A stretch of 6,263 nucleotides of DNA from Candidatus Cloacimonadota bacterium (GCA_027858325.1 JAQICU010000280.1:1-6263), one strand, 5' to 3'. Positions 1 through 6,263 are shown, counted from the stretch's first letter. Notes: generated by a model from the sequence alone, not told the origin. Numbers and translations: made by a program.

Positions 1-710
1 GTGATTTACTACATGATGGTCAGATCTACCTTGTTTTTGGGGCTGGAGACCGTGTATTTGCAATTACTCTTGATGGTACTTTGGCACCCGGATTCCCTGC
101 ATATTTAGATGACAAAGAAATTGATCCGGCTTGTTCCCCTCGAATTATCACATTTAATGATGAGAATATCATTCTGCTGGAAGAAAAAGATAACGGTTTT
201 GTAGCTATTAACAACGATGCAGAATTAAGTATCGAGCATTCTTTCTTCTGGGAAAAAGTAAATACACTCGATCAATTCTATTGGGACGAAAACATTCAGC
301 AATTGCATTTTATCTATTCTGATGTTTCTTCAAATCTGTATGTTTCTTATCTGGAAAACATCGAAGAGGATCCAATAATCTGGAATGGATACAGAAATGA
401 TGGATACAACATTTATTCCGGTTTCATTCAGTATCAACAAGATCCAGAAGATGCGCTTACAGCATTTTGCTTCCCAAATCCAACCAGACAGGGTGAAGTT
501 AGGGTTAAAGTTAAGAATGCAAAAGCTGAAATAGATCTTAAAATATTTGATATTGCTGGTAATATCGTTTGGAGAGAAACAATTGAAAAAGCTGCTAATG
601 ATTCCCAGGATGTCAGGATCGATACATCCAAGATGGCTTCGGGAGTCTATTTTGGGATTGTATCATCGGAAAAGGAAGTTAAAAAGATCTCATTTGCAAT
701 TATCAATTAA
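1..710 (+). CDS. Secreted protein with C-terminal T9SS type A sorting domain (5' partial)
   Basis: The frame is open from the left edge (first full codon at 3) to the TAA at 708-710, giving 235 visible residues of a longer protein. The visible N-terminal part contains DGQIYLVFGAGDRVFAITLDG followed by a GFP turn. This resembles the repeated 'G-x-V-x-A-x-x-x-DG-x-x-x-PGFP' blades of beta-propeller or VCBS-like surface proteins of FCB bacteria. The last ~85 residues (nt ~453-707) match a type A sorting domain. They show an FPNP motif (nt 471-482), alternating beta strands, a KIFDIAGNIVW strand-turn, a 'RIDTSKMASGVYF' block and a basic strand near the end. In known T9SS systems this domain directs export across the outer membrane and is then cleaved, leaving the protein released or surface-anchored. 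The function of the mature protein cannot be told, since most of it lies outside the window. The TTG at 81 is internal and not a start, because coding sense continues upstream of it. Confidence 0.85.
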   Translation, partial: DLLHDGQIYLVFGAGDRVFAITLDGTLAPGFPAYLDDKEIDPACSPRIITFNDENIILLEEKDNGFVAINNDAELSIEHSFFWEKVNTLDQFYWDENIQQLHFIYSDVSSNLYVSYLENIEEDPIIWNGYRNDGYNIYSGFIQYQQDPEDALTAFCFPNPTRQGEVRVKVKNAKAEIDLKIFDIAGNIVWRETIEKAANDSQDVRIDTSKMASGVYFGIVSSEKEVKKISFAIIN

Positions 711-714
711 GGAG
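711..714 (+). promoter_or_regulatory. Ribosome binding site for the 721 gene
   Basis: GGAG lies six bases before the ATG at 721 and directly after the stop codon of the upstream gene. It supports 721 as the true start, although the same frame stays open back to an ATG at 547 inside the preceding gene. Confidence 0.75.
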
Positions 715-720
715 TTAATA

Positions 721-1620
721 ATGAAAAAGATTTTCATGATCACATTAATATTAATAATTAGTTCTGCTGCAATTGCGCAAGAACTTGATAATGACATAAT
801 TCAAATTAATTATGAGAAGAAATCACTGGCTAAAGCTATGATGCTTTCTTCACTTTTCCCGGGTGCAGGACAATTCTATGCTAATCCTAGAAGTATCACG
901 ACTTACATTTTCCCGCTCATCGAGATTGGCTTGATAGCAGGTTACTTTATTAATTATAATGAAGGTTTAGATAAAGAAGCTGAGTACCAGGATTTTGCAG
1001 ATATACATTATAACAGAGATCAGCAATGGTTTGCCCAAGAAGATCTAATTAATGATCCTATGAATAACTCTAATTTCTATGCTGACCATTTCCGCCTGGA
1101 TGGTATCGAAAAATTGGATGATGGTTCTTGGTATATATGGGAAAATAACACTCAGCACTTCTACGAAGATATCGGTAAATATAATAAATATGTGTTCGGT
1201 TGGAATGATTGGTTTGATATTTATGCAACTGATGAAAACGGTGCTACAGTTTCACCGGAATGGCTATGGGAAGAGACAACCGACGAAAAGAATATGTGGA
1301 TTGGGAATACGGCTACAAATCCTGGAAGTGAATATTTAATTGGCAACACAAATTATTCCGACCCGTATACAATTTATAGTGGCTACAGGGCAGAATATAT
1401 TGGAATGCGCAGAGATGCTGAAGATCTATATGATAAAGCCGAGTATTTTAGTTTTGGACTGGTTGCAAACCACATTCTTGCTGCAATTGATGCTGTTCGT
1501 TTAACTCGAATCCATAATCGAGAATATCTCTCCAATACATCCCAATTAGAGATAAATTTTGCCCCGATCTTTGTAAATAATAATTTTTCACCTGCCTTGA
1601 TGATAACTAAAAGGTTCTAA
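721..1620 (+). CDS. Exported DUF5683-like membrane protein, paralogue 1 (299 aa)
   Basis: The start at 721 is chosen for its GGAG site and because it begins a classic signal peptide: KK, then a hydrophobic stretch, then an AIA|Q cleavage site near residue 19. After a short linker come LAKAMMLSSLFPGAGQFY (about 36-53) and a hydrophobic helix (about 60-78). The 'S-x-x-PGxGQ-x-Y' core is the hallmark I associate with DUF5683, a family of unknown function common in Bacteroidota and relatives. Residues ~80-235 form a soluble insert rich in Asp, Asn, Trp and Tyr, much longer than in the two downstream paralogues. A second hydrophobic helix, GLVANHILAAIDAVRLTR (about 256-273), matches the family's C-terminal 'N-x-x-x-x-x-DA' helix. 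The chain ends in short beta-like segments and KRF. It is likely an envelope protein, but no function can be assigned. The next gene starts one base after its stop. Exported membrane protein is secure; the family name is from memory and moderately sure. Confidence 0.8.
   Translation: MKKIFMITLILIISSAAIAQELDNDIIQINYEKKSLAKAMMLSSLFPGAGQFYANPRSITTYIFPLIEIGLIAGYFINYNEGLDKEAEYQDFADIHYNRDQQWFAQEDLINDPMNNSNFYADHFRLDGIEKLDDGSWYIWENNTQHFYEDIGKYNKYVFGWNDWFDIYATDENGATVSPEWLWEETTDEKNMWIGNTATNPGSEYLIGNTNYSDPYTIYSGYRAEYIGMRRDAEDLYDKAEYFSFGLVANHILAAIDAVRLTRIHNREYLSNTSQLEINFAPIFVNNNFSPALMITKRF
1611..1614 (+). promoter_or_regulatory. Ribosome binding site for the 1622 gene, inside the upstream gene's end
   Basis: AAGG lies seven bases before the ATG at 1622, within the last codons of the preceding gene. 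The stop at 1618-1620 and the next start are one base apart, an arrangement that favours translational coupling. Confidence 0.5.
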
Positions 1621-1621
1621 A

Positions 1622-2293
1622 ATGAAGAAAATTATACTCATCCTTCTGCTCATCTCGCTTTCACTTACTCTTGCAGGAAAGGAAGTATCTGTTAAAAAAG
1701 CAATGCTTTACTCTGCTTTAGTTCCAGGAATGGGAGAAATGTATAGTCAGAATTATACTACAGGAGCAATGTTTTTAGCTGCAGAAACTGCGATCATTTT
1801 CTCATACTTCCGCCTGCAGTCTGAACGTGATTGGGCAATAAATTCCTACAAACAATATGCCTATTCTGTAGTTGACGTTCCAAAAGATATGGATGATGAT
1901 TATTATCAACTCATTCAAAATTATATGAGCAGTGAAGAATACAATGATGATATCATACGGGATGCGAGGAATTATTTTCTAATTTATAATACCGACCCTG
2001 AAGGTTATGAAGCATATTTGGAAGCTAATCTAATCCCTGAAGAAAATTCCTGGCACTGGGATAATTATAACGAATGGTCAGAATATATCAATCTCAGGCT
2101 AAAGAAACAGGATTATGAAATATACTCGAATTTTGCCTTTGCAGCAGCTATTTTAAATAGGATTGTAAGTGTTATCGATTCTGCGATGGAAGCAAAAAAA
2201 CTAAACCGATCAGGGCAGTATCTTGGCAAATTATCTATCCAACCTGATTGGAATAAGATAGGAATGAAAATAAATTATGAATATCGTTTTTAA
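1622..2293 (+). CDS. Exported DUF5683-like membrane protein, paralogue 2 (223 aa)
   Basis: It begins with a signal peptide (KKIILILLLISLSLTLAG) that probably ends near residue 19. KKAMLYSALVPGMGEMYSQN follows (about 25-44), the same PGxG block as in its two neighbours, then a hydrophobic helix (about 47-62). The middle (about 65-150) is acidic and aromatic, with many Asp, Tyr and Trp residues including NSWHWDNYNEW (about 142-152). A second hydrophobic helix, 'FAFAAAILNRIVSVIDSAMEAKK', lies at about 161-183 and matches the NHxxxAxDA helix of the other paralogues. The end, LSIQPDWNKIGMKINYEYRF, looks like two amphipathic beta strands with a C-terminal Phe. The gene sits one base after its upstream paralogue and overlaps the next by 17 nt, so the three were probably produced by tandem duplication and are translated together. 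Function is unknown; the insert composition suggests a periplasmic or surface-exposed domain. Confidence 0.8.
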   Translation: MKKIILILLLISLSLTLAGKEVSVKKAMLYSALVPGMGEMYSQNYTTGAMFLAAETAIIFSYFRLQSERDWAINSYKQYAYSVVDVPKDMDDDYYQLIQNYMSSEEYNDDIIRDARNYFLIYNTDPEGYEAYLEANLIPEENSWHWDNYNEWSEYINLRLKKQDYEIYSNFAFAAAILNRIVSVIDSAMEAKKLNRSGQYLGKLSIQPDWNKIGMKINYEYRF

Positions 2294-2951
2294 TCGCAAA
2301 TTTATATTGATTCTGTTAATTTTATTTATAGCTTCTTTAATGATAGCAGAAGAGATAAATACTAAAAAATACATGCTGAGATCGGCATTAATTCCAGGCT
2401 GGGGTGAACTAACTGCAGGTAATAAAACCGGGCTGGTTTTTCTGGCATCAGAAGTTCTGCTATTATCCTCCCGTTTCTACTTTTTAGAAGAAGCTGATCT
2501 CAAAGACAAAGCGTCTTTTAATTATGCAGTGAAATACGCTCATATCAATCCTAATATTGATATTACGGATGAATATTATTATCATATGTCCAGATATATG
2601 AGTTCAGGTTTCGATATTGGTGGATATAATGCCTATATTGTGGAAATTGCAAAAATACGATTCCCTGATGATCCTCAAGCTCAAACCCAATATATCGAAG
2701 AAAATTCTTACTCCGATGATAATTACTGGGGATGGGATGACGAAGATAGAAAGAAAGACTATTCCATTTTACGAAAAAGAATTACTCAATATGGAGATTA
2801 CGCTAAAGCTATTACCGGAGCTGTTATTGCTAATCACATCATTAGTGCACTTAATGCATTTAGAGTTAGTTCTCGTTTAAAAAACTTAAATGCTCAGATC
2901 CAACTTGATAGTAATATGAATCCGATTTTTACACTACAATATAATTTTTAA
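2277..2951 (+). CDS. Exported DUF5683-like membrane protein, paralogue 3 (224 aa)
   Basis: The ATG at 2277 lies inside the upstream gene, so the two reading frames overlap by 17 nt. This start gives a complete signal peptide, NRKFILILLILFIASLMIAE (about 6-25). Its only Shine-Dalgarno candidate, AGGA at 2260-2263, is 13 bases away, so coupling to upstream translation is likely. KKYMLRSALIPGWGELTAGN (about 30-49) is the PGxG block, but the Q/E-x-Y of the other two is replaced by ELT. A hydrophobic segment follows (about 52-66). The aromatic and acidic insert contains YMSS (about 107-110), also present in paralogue 2 at 101-104, and ENSYSDDNYWGWDDED (about 142-157), which parallels ENSWHWDNYNEW there. 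The second helix, AVIANHIISALNAFRVSSRL (about 182-201), is closest to that of paralogue 1. It ends in beta-like FTLQYNF. The protein is probably in the cell envelope; its function is unknown. Confidence 0.78.
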   Translation: MNIVFNRKFILILLILFIASLMIAEEINTKKYMLRSALIPGWGELTAGNKTGLVFLASEVLLLSSRFYFLEEADLKDKASFNYAVKYAHINPNIDITDEYYYHMSRYMSSGFDIGGYNAYIVEIAKIRFPDDPQAQTQYIEENSYSDDNYWGWDDEDRKKDYSILRKRITQYGDYAKAITGAVIANHIISALNAFRVSSRLKNLNAQIQLDSNMNPIFTLQYNF

Positions 2952-2960
2952 AAAAATATC

Positions 2961-2966
2961 AGGAGG
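2961..2966 (+). promoter_or_regulatory. Strong ribosome binding site for the first lyase gene
   Basis: A full AGGAGG consensus lies six bases before the ATG at 2973. It is the best Shine-Dalgarno sequence in the window and suggests that the lyase is translated more strongly than the envelope genes before it. The 21-nt gap holds no hairpin, so transcription probably continues through it. Confidence 0.85.
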
Positions 2967-2972
2967 ATAAGA

Positions 2973-4499
2973 ATGGCTGTTGTTATCACGGGGAACGATC
3001 TAAGAATAGAAGATGTCTATAATGTAGCACATAGTAAGGAAAAAGTAGATTTGCATCCTGATGCACTTAAAAGAATAATTACTTGCAGAGCCTTTATTGA
3101 GGAGAAGATCGTAGAAGGTGAGATCATGTATGGAGTGAACACCGGTATTGGAGAATTTTCTGAAGTGGTACTAACTGGTGACCAGATCAAACAATTTCAA
3201 AAATATTTAATTTACAATCATTCTGCCGGAATTGGTGAACCTTGCCCGATAGAGCACGTTCGTGGTGCAATGCTTGGACGTATTAATGTTCATGCTAATG
3301 GCAATTCCGGATGTCGCCCGATAATAACACAAACACTTATTGAAATGCTAAACAAAGGTGTTACCCCTGTAGTATGTGAGAAAGGAAGTGTAGGTGCTAG
3401 CGGAGATCTTGCTCCGATGAGTCAAATAGCTCTTCTTATGATGGGTGAAGGTGAAGCATTTTATGAAGGTAAAAGATATTCAGGTAAAGAAGCTTTAGCA
3501 AAAGCTGGGATCGAAATCCCAGGATTAGAAGCAAGAGACGGTCTGGCAACGATTAATGGAAGTAATCTACTTACAGCTATTGCAGCTCTAATAATTTACG
3601 AAACAGAAAGATTTTTCAAACAGGCAGAAATAGCGGCGGCAATGACATTAGAAGCCCTAATGGCAAACCTTAAACCTTATGATGAACGACTTCATAAACT
3701 TCGTGGTTTTCAAGGCGCTGTTACTTCTGCAGGAAATATTAAAAAAGTTATCGAAGATTCTGACTTGCTTAAAGGAATGAAAGTGCGTGTTCAGGATGCC
3801 TATAGTATGCGCTCAACTCCTCAAGTCCTTGGTGCAGCTCGAGACCAGTTGCGTTGGACTCGAAGTCAGGTCGAAATTGAGTTGAATGGAGTTGGTGACA
3901 ACCCTATCTTCTTACCGGAAGATGGTGTTGTTTTAACCGGAGCTAATTTCCAGGGATCACCTGTAAGTGTTCCTGTAGATATGCTGGGAAGTGTAATCAC
4001 AATGGTTTGTGTAATATCAGAGCGAAGATTGAATCGCCTTCTAAATCCTGCTTTAAGCGTTGGATTACCAGCCTTCCTTACAAAAGGTGCTGGAATGTTC
4101 TCCGGTCATATGCTCAGCCAATATACAGCTGATATGATGATAGTTGAAAATAAAATTCTTTCTGCTCCCGCTTCTATCCAGTCAATTCCGGCAGCAGCAG
4201 ATCAGGAAGATTTTGTAAGCATGGGAATGAACACTTCGCTTAAAACAAGGAAAATTCTCGATAATGCCTATGGTATTTTGGGAATTGAATTTATCGCTGC
4301 AGCTCAAGCTCTCGATTTTAGAGATTACACTCCAGGTAAAGGAACTCAAGCTGCACATAAAGCAGTACGAAAAGTTGTAGATCATCTCGATGTTGATAGA
4401 CCACTTTTTAATGATCATAATAATATGATGAAAACTGTGAAAGATAGAGATATTCTCCATGCTGTTGAAGATGCAATTGGAAAATTAAAAACTTATTAA
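2973..4499 (+). CDS. Divergent MIO-dependent aromatic amino acid ammonia-lyase (HAL/PAL/TAL family; substrate uncertain)
   Basis: The product has 508 residues, the usual length for bacterial histidine ammonia-lyase (~510). The cofactor triad Ala142-Ser143-Gly144 sits in GSVGASGDLAP and would cyclise to MIO. Counterparts of the P. putida HutH active-site residues are present: Tyr53 (YGVNTG), His83, Asn195 (INGS), Gln274, Tyr277 and Arg280 (VQDAYSMR), Phe326 and Glu412. The catalytic machinery therefore looks intact, and the expected reaction is removal of ammonia from a histidine-like or aromatic amino acid. Several blocks differ from HutH. TGFG is TGIG, SHAAG is NHSAG, NFHAEP is NFQGSP, NQEDHVS is DQEDFVS, and the usual GQ near 249 is GA. 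The loop before VQDAYS is two residues shorter than in the next gene. His83 argues against typical TAL and PAL, which carry Leu there. 'LSVGLP' and 'PASIQSIP' resemble what I recall of tyrosine aminomutases, but the retained Glu is HutH-like. It may be a histidine ammonia-lyase variant or a lyase or mutase for another amino acid. Confidence 0.88.
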   Translation: MAVVITGNDLRIEDVYNVAHSKEKVDLHPDALKRIITCRAFIEEKIVEGEIMYGVNTGIGEFSEVVLTGDQIKQFQKYLIYNHSAGIGEPCPIEHVRGAMLGRINVHANGNSGCRPIITQTLIEMLNKGVTPVVCEKGSVGASGDLAPMSQIALLMMGEGEAFYEGKRYSGKEALAKAGIEIPGLEARDGLATINGSNLLTAIAALIIYETERFFKQAEIAAAMTLEALMANLKPYDERLHKLRGFQGAVTSAGNIKKVIEDSDLLKGMKVRVQDAYSMRSTPQVLGAARDQLRWTRSQVEIELNGVGDNPIFLPEDGVVLTGANFQGSPVSVPVDMLGSVITMVCVISERRLNRLLNPALSVGLPAFLTKGAGMFSGHMLSQYTADMMIVENKILSAPASIQSIPAAADQEDFVSMGMNTSLKTRKILDNAYGILGIEFIAAAQALDFRDYTPGKGTQAAHKAVRKVVDHLDVDRPLFNDHNNMMKTVKDRDILHAVEDAIGKLKTY

Positions 4500-4503
4500 A
4501 ATT

Positions 4504-4507
4504 GGAG
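4504..4507 (+). promoter_or_regulatory. Ribosome binding site deciding the GTG start of hutH
   Basis: GGAG lies seven bases before a GTG at 4515. The GTG start is confirmed by the N-terminus it gives (MSVILTGNDL), which aligns without a gap with MAVVITGNDL of the upstream paralogue. Confidence 0.75.
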
Positions 4508-4514
4508 AAAAATA

Positions 4515-6038
4515 GTGTCTGTAATTCTTACTGGAAATGATCTTACTCTAAAAGATTTAAGCAGAATCGTATATGATAGAGAGAAGATAGAACTTCATCC
4601 CGATTCTATTAAGAAGATTGTAAAATGCCGTGATTACGTTGATAAAATAATTGAAGAAAATCGCGTTGTTTATGGTCTAACAACCGGATTTGGCAAATTT
4701 GCTAATATTCGTATTCCAACTGAACACATTGAGGAATTACAAAGAAATCTAATTTTAAGCCATGCAACCGGTGTTGGGAAGAACCTCTCTCTTGAAGAGA
4801 CTCGAGCGGTTATGCTTCTCAGGATTAATGTGTTAGTAAAAGGACATTCCGGTATTAGATTAACCACTCTACAGACACTAATTGAAATGTTAAATAAAGA
4901 AGTTCACCCATGCATTCCAGAAAAAGGATCTGTGGGTGCCAGTGGAGATCTGGCACCACTTTCACATCTCGCACTTGTTTTAATTGGTGAGGGAAAAGCT
5001 GAATATCAAGGTAAGATAATTCCTGGAAAAGAAGCACTCAAACTTACAGGTATCGAACCTGTTGTATTAAAAGCAAAAGAAGGGCTTGCCCTTAATAATG
5101 GAACTCAGGTAATGACCGGTGTAGGAGCATTAAATTTGTTGCGTGCCGAAAGATTGTGCCAAATTGCCGATGTTGTTGCCTGTATGAGTATAGATGCTCT
5201 TTTGGGAACCGGATCAGCATTCGATGCGCTTATTCATGACCTCCGTCCGCATAATGGGCAGAAAGATTCAGCAAAGAACTTGAATTTACTGCTTAAAGAA
5301 AGTAATCTAAATCGCTCGCATAAATATTGCAGTAATGTCCAGGATGCTTATAGTCTACGCTGTACTCCTCAAGTAAATGGTGCAGTTCGAGATGCATTGA
5401 AATATATTCGGAATACAATTGAGATTGAGATGAACTCAGCAACAGATAATCCACTCATTTTCCCTGATGAAGATAAAGTAATATCAGGTGGAAATTTTCA
5501 TGGAGAACCAATTGCGTTTGCGATGGACACAATGGCTTTCACAGTTTCTGAGCTGGCAAATATTTCAGATCGAAGAACTGAACAAGTACTTAATCCCGCT
5601 CTTAATAATGATCTTCATCCTTTTCTGGCTCCTCGTCCCGGATTAGACTCAGGATTTATGATAGCACAGGTTACCTCAGCAGCACTTGTTTCTGAGAACA
5701 AAATACTATCGCATCCTTCGTCTGTAGATTCCATACCTACATCCGCAAATCAGGAAGACCATGTAAGTATGGGAACGATTGGAGCGATAAAAGCCAAAAC
5801 AATTTTAGAAAATGTAAATATTGTTTTTGCTATTGAACTGATGACTGCGTGTCAAGCTCTTGATTGTAGAGAAATTAAATCATCACCTGCAATTGAAGCT
5901 GTTAAGAGTGAGATTCGCAAAACTGTCAATCATCTTGATCAAGATCGTATTATGTCAGATGATATCAATAATTTAACAAATATTATAGATTCGGACATAA
6001 TACCGGAAATCGTTAATCAGTTTATTGATTTAAGATAG
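4515..6038 (+). CDS. hutH: Histidine ammonia-lyase (HutH)
   Basis: This 507-residue protein matches canonical HutH along its length. It would convert L-histidine to trans-urocanate and ammonia in the cytoplasm, the first step of histidine catabolism; the family is normally a homotetramer. Visible key residues are Tyr53 (VYGLTTGFG), His83 (LSHATGVG), the MIO triad Ala142-Ser143-Gly144 (GSVGASGDLAPLSH), Asn195 (LALNNGTQ), Gln276, Tyr279 and Arg282 (VQDAYSLRC), Phe328 (GGNFHGEP) and Glu414 with His416 (SANQEDHVSMG). Their numbering is nearly identical to P. putida HutH. It starts at GTG with a good ribosome binding site, 15 nt after the upstream lyase. By hand count its first 160 residues match that protein at 75 positions without gaps, so the pair are old paralogues. 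No hutU, hutI or hut regulator is visible nearby. Tyrosine or phenylalanine lyase activity is unlikely because the Ser-His selectivity pair at 82-83 is of the histidine type. Confidence 0.92.
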   Translation: MSVILTGNDLTLKDLSRIVYDREKIELHPDSIKKIVKCRDYVDKIIEENRVVYGLTTGFGKFANIRIPTEHIEELQRNLILSHATGVGKNLSLEETRAVMLLRINVLVKGHSGIRLTTLQTLIEMLNKEVHPCIPEKGSVGASGDLAPLSHLALVLIGEGKAEYQGKIIPGKEALKLTGIEPVVLKAKEGLALNNGTQVMTGVGALNLLRAERLCQIADVVACMSIDALLGTGSAFDALIHDLRPHNGQKDSAKNLNLLLKESNLNRSHKYCSNVQDAYSLRCTPQVNGAVRDALKYIRNTIEIEMNSATDNPLIFPDEDKVISGGNFHGEPIAFAMDTMAFTVSELANISDRRTEQVLNPALNNDLHPFLAPRPGLDSGFMIAQVTSAALVSENKILSHPSSVDSIPTSANQEDHVSMGTIGAIKAKTILENVNIVFAIELMTACQALDCREIKSSPAIEAVKSEIRKTVNHLDQDRIMSDDINNLTNIIDSDIIPEIVNQFIDLR

Positions 6039-6045
6039 GCTTAGA

Positions 6046-6263
6046 ATGAAATTTAAAGTCTCTATTCTATTAATTTTGTTACTTTTAACTTCAGGATGTG
6101 TTTATTATAATACTTTCTATAATGCTGAGAAGTACTTTGATGAAGCCCGAGAAATGGCATTAAATGATGCCAACAAACCTACAAATAATGCTATCCAAAA
6201 GTATAAGAAAGTTATTAAAAAATGCGGTATTGTTCTAGAATATTACGAAGGCAGCAAATATGC
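6046..6263 (+). CDS. Lipoprotein, possibly TPR-type outer-membrane protein (3' partial)
   Basis: The ATG at 6046 follows the hutH stop by seven bases and has a weak AGG site at 6037-6039. The 72 visible residues begin MKFKVSILLILLLLTSGC, a lipoprotein signal peptide with an LTSGC lipobox and the lipidated Cys at residue 18. VYYNTFYNAEKYFDEAREMA follows (about 19-38), then a charged helical stretch with 'AIQKYKKVIKKCG' (about 49-61). The YNAEKYFDEA and AIQKYKKVI helices look like the A and B helices of tetratricopeptide-like repeats. The N-terminus resembles TPR lipoproteins of FCB bacteria, loosely BamD- or YbgF-like, which act at the outer membrane. The frame remains open at the right edge, so repeat number and function cannot be judged. 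Lipoprotein is secure; the TPR assignment is an inference. Confidence 0.75.
   Translation, partial: MKFKVSILLILLLLTSGCVYYNTFYNAEKYFDEAREMALNDANKPTNNAIQKYKKVIKKCGIVLEYYEGSKY

Noticed and set aside
81..83. TTG as the start of the first gene
   Set aside because: The same frame stays open to the left edge and encodes propeller-like sequence there. No ribosome binding site precedes the TTG.
547..720. Upstream extension of the first PGxG gene to an ATG at 547
   Set aside because: It lies inside the coding T9SS domain in another frame, lacks a ribosome binding site, and would bury the clear signal peptide that starts at 721.
1079..1339. Plus-strand open frame of 86 codons in an alternative frame
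   Set aside because: It lies inside the first PGxG gene with no ribosome binding site and no domain-like sequence. The same applies to the frame at 2617-2880.
2952..2972. Possible terminator or promoter between the envelope genes and the lyases
   Set aside because: The 21-nt gap is an A-rich run plus the ribosome binding site, with no inverted repeat and no room for a promoter. A promoter inside the preceding gene cannot be excluded by eye.
4182..4460. Minus-strand open frame of 92 codons
   Set aside because: It is wholly antisense to the conserved C-terminal part of the first lyase and has no recognisable product.
2973..4499. Calling the first lyase a tyrosine or phenylalanine ammonia-lyase
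   Set aside because: Position 83 is His with Asn before it, whereas TAL has His-Leu and PAL has Phe-Leu at that pair. The Glu at 412 is HutH-like.
4670..5037. Two minus-strand open frames opposite hutH
   Set aside because: They are antisense to the most conserved HutH region, including the MIO motif, and are explained by codon constraint on the other strand.
1..6263. tRNA or rRNA genes, CRISPR arrays, insertion sequences, riboswitches
   Set aside because: Coding sequence fills almost the whole window, and I saw no repeat array, terminal inverted repeats or structured leader in the short gaps.

Overview
The window is AT-rich bacterial DNA, densely coded on the plus strand. It holds seven genes in one direction: two are cut by the window edges and five are complete. 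The gaps between genes are 1 to 21 nt, and one pair overlaps by 17 nt. I see no terminator, RNA gene, repeat array, insertion sequence or CRISPR, so the stretch reads as a single transcription unit or part of one.

The organism is most likely in the FCB superphylum (Bacteroidota, Ignavibacteria, Cloacimonadota and relatives). The first gene ends in a type IX secretion (T9SS) type A sorting domain, which is largely restricted to that group. The three small exported proteins that follow carry the PGxG helical signature of DUF5683-like proteins, which are common there. An amino-acid-fermenting lineage such as Cloacimonadota would fit the AT-rich sequence and the ammonia-lyase genes, but this is an inference and not a phylogenetic assignment.

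Layout: (1) 1-710 is the C-terminal part of a secreted protein with a beta-propeller-like region and a T9SS sorting domain. (2) 721-2951 holds three tandem genes for exported DUF5683-like paralogues of 299, 223 and 224 residues. All have a signal peptide, a PGxG membrane segment, a variable aromatic and acidic insert, a second hydrophobic helix and a C-terminal Phe. (3) 2973-6038 holds two tandem MIO-cofactor ammonia-lyase genes. The second is a convincing histidine ammonia-lyase (HutH). The first is a divergent paralogue with the full catalytic core but different residues in several HutH signature blocks. (4) 6046 to the right edge is the start of a lipoprotein that may be a TPR-type outer-membrane protein.

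Working together: HutH deaminates L-histidine to urocanate, the first step of histidine catabolism. No hutU, hutI or formiminotransferase gene lies in the window, so the rest of the pathway must be elsewhere. The envelope genes on both sides have no obvious metabolic link to the lyases, and co-transcription may reflect only a long directon. I do not see a clearly new multi-gene system. The two points most worth following up are the substrate of the divergent lyase and the role of the three-paralogue exported cluster.
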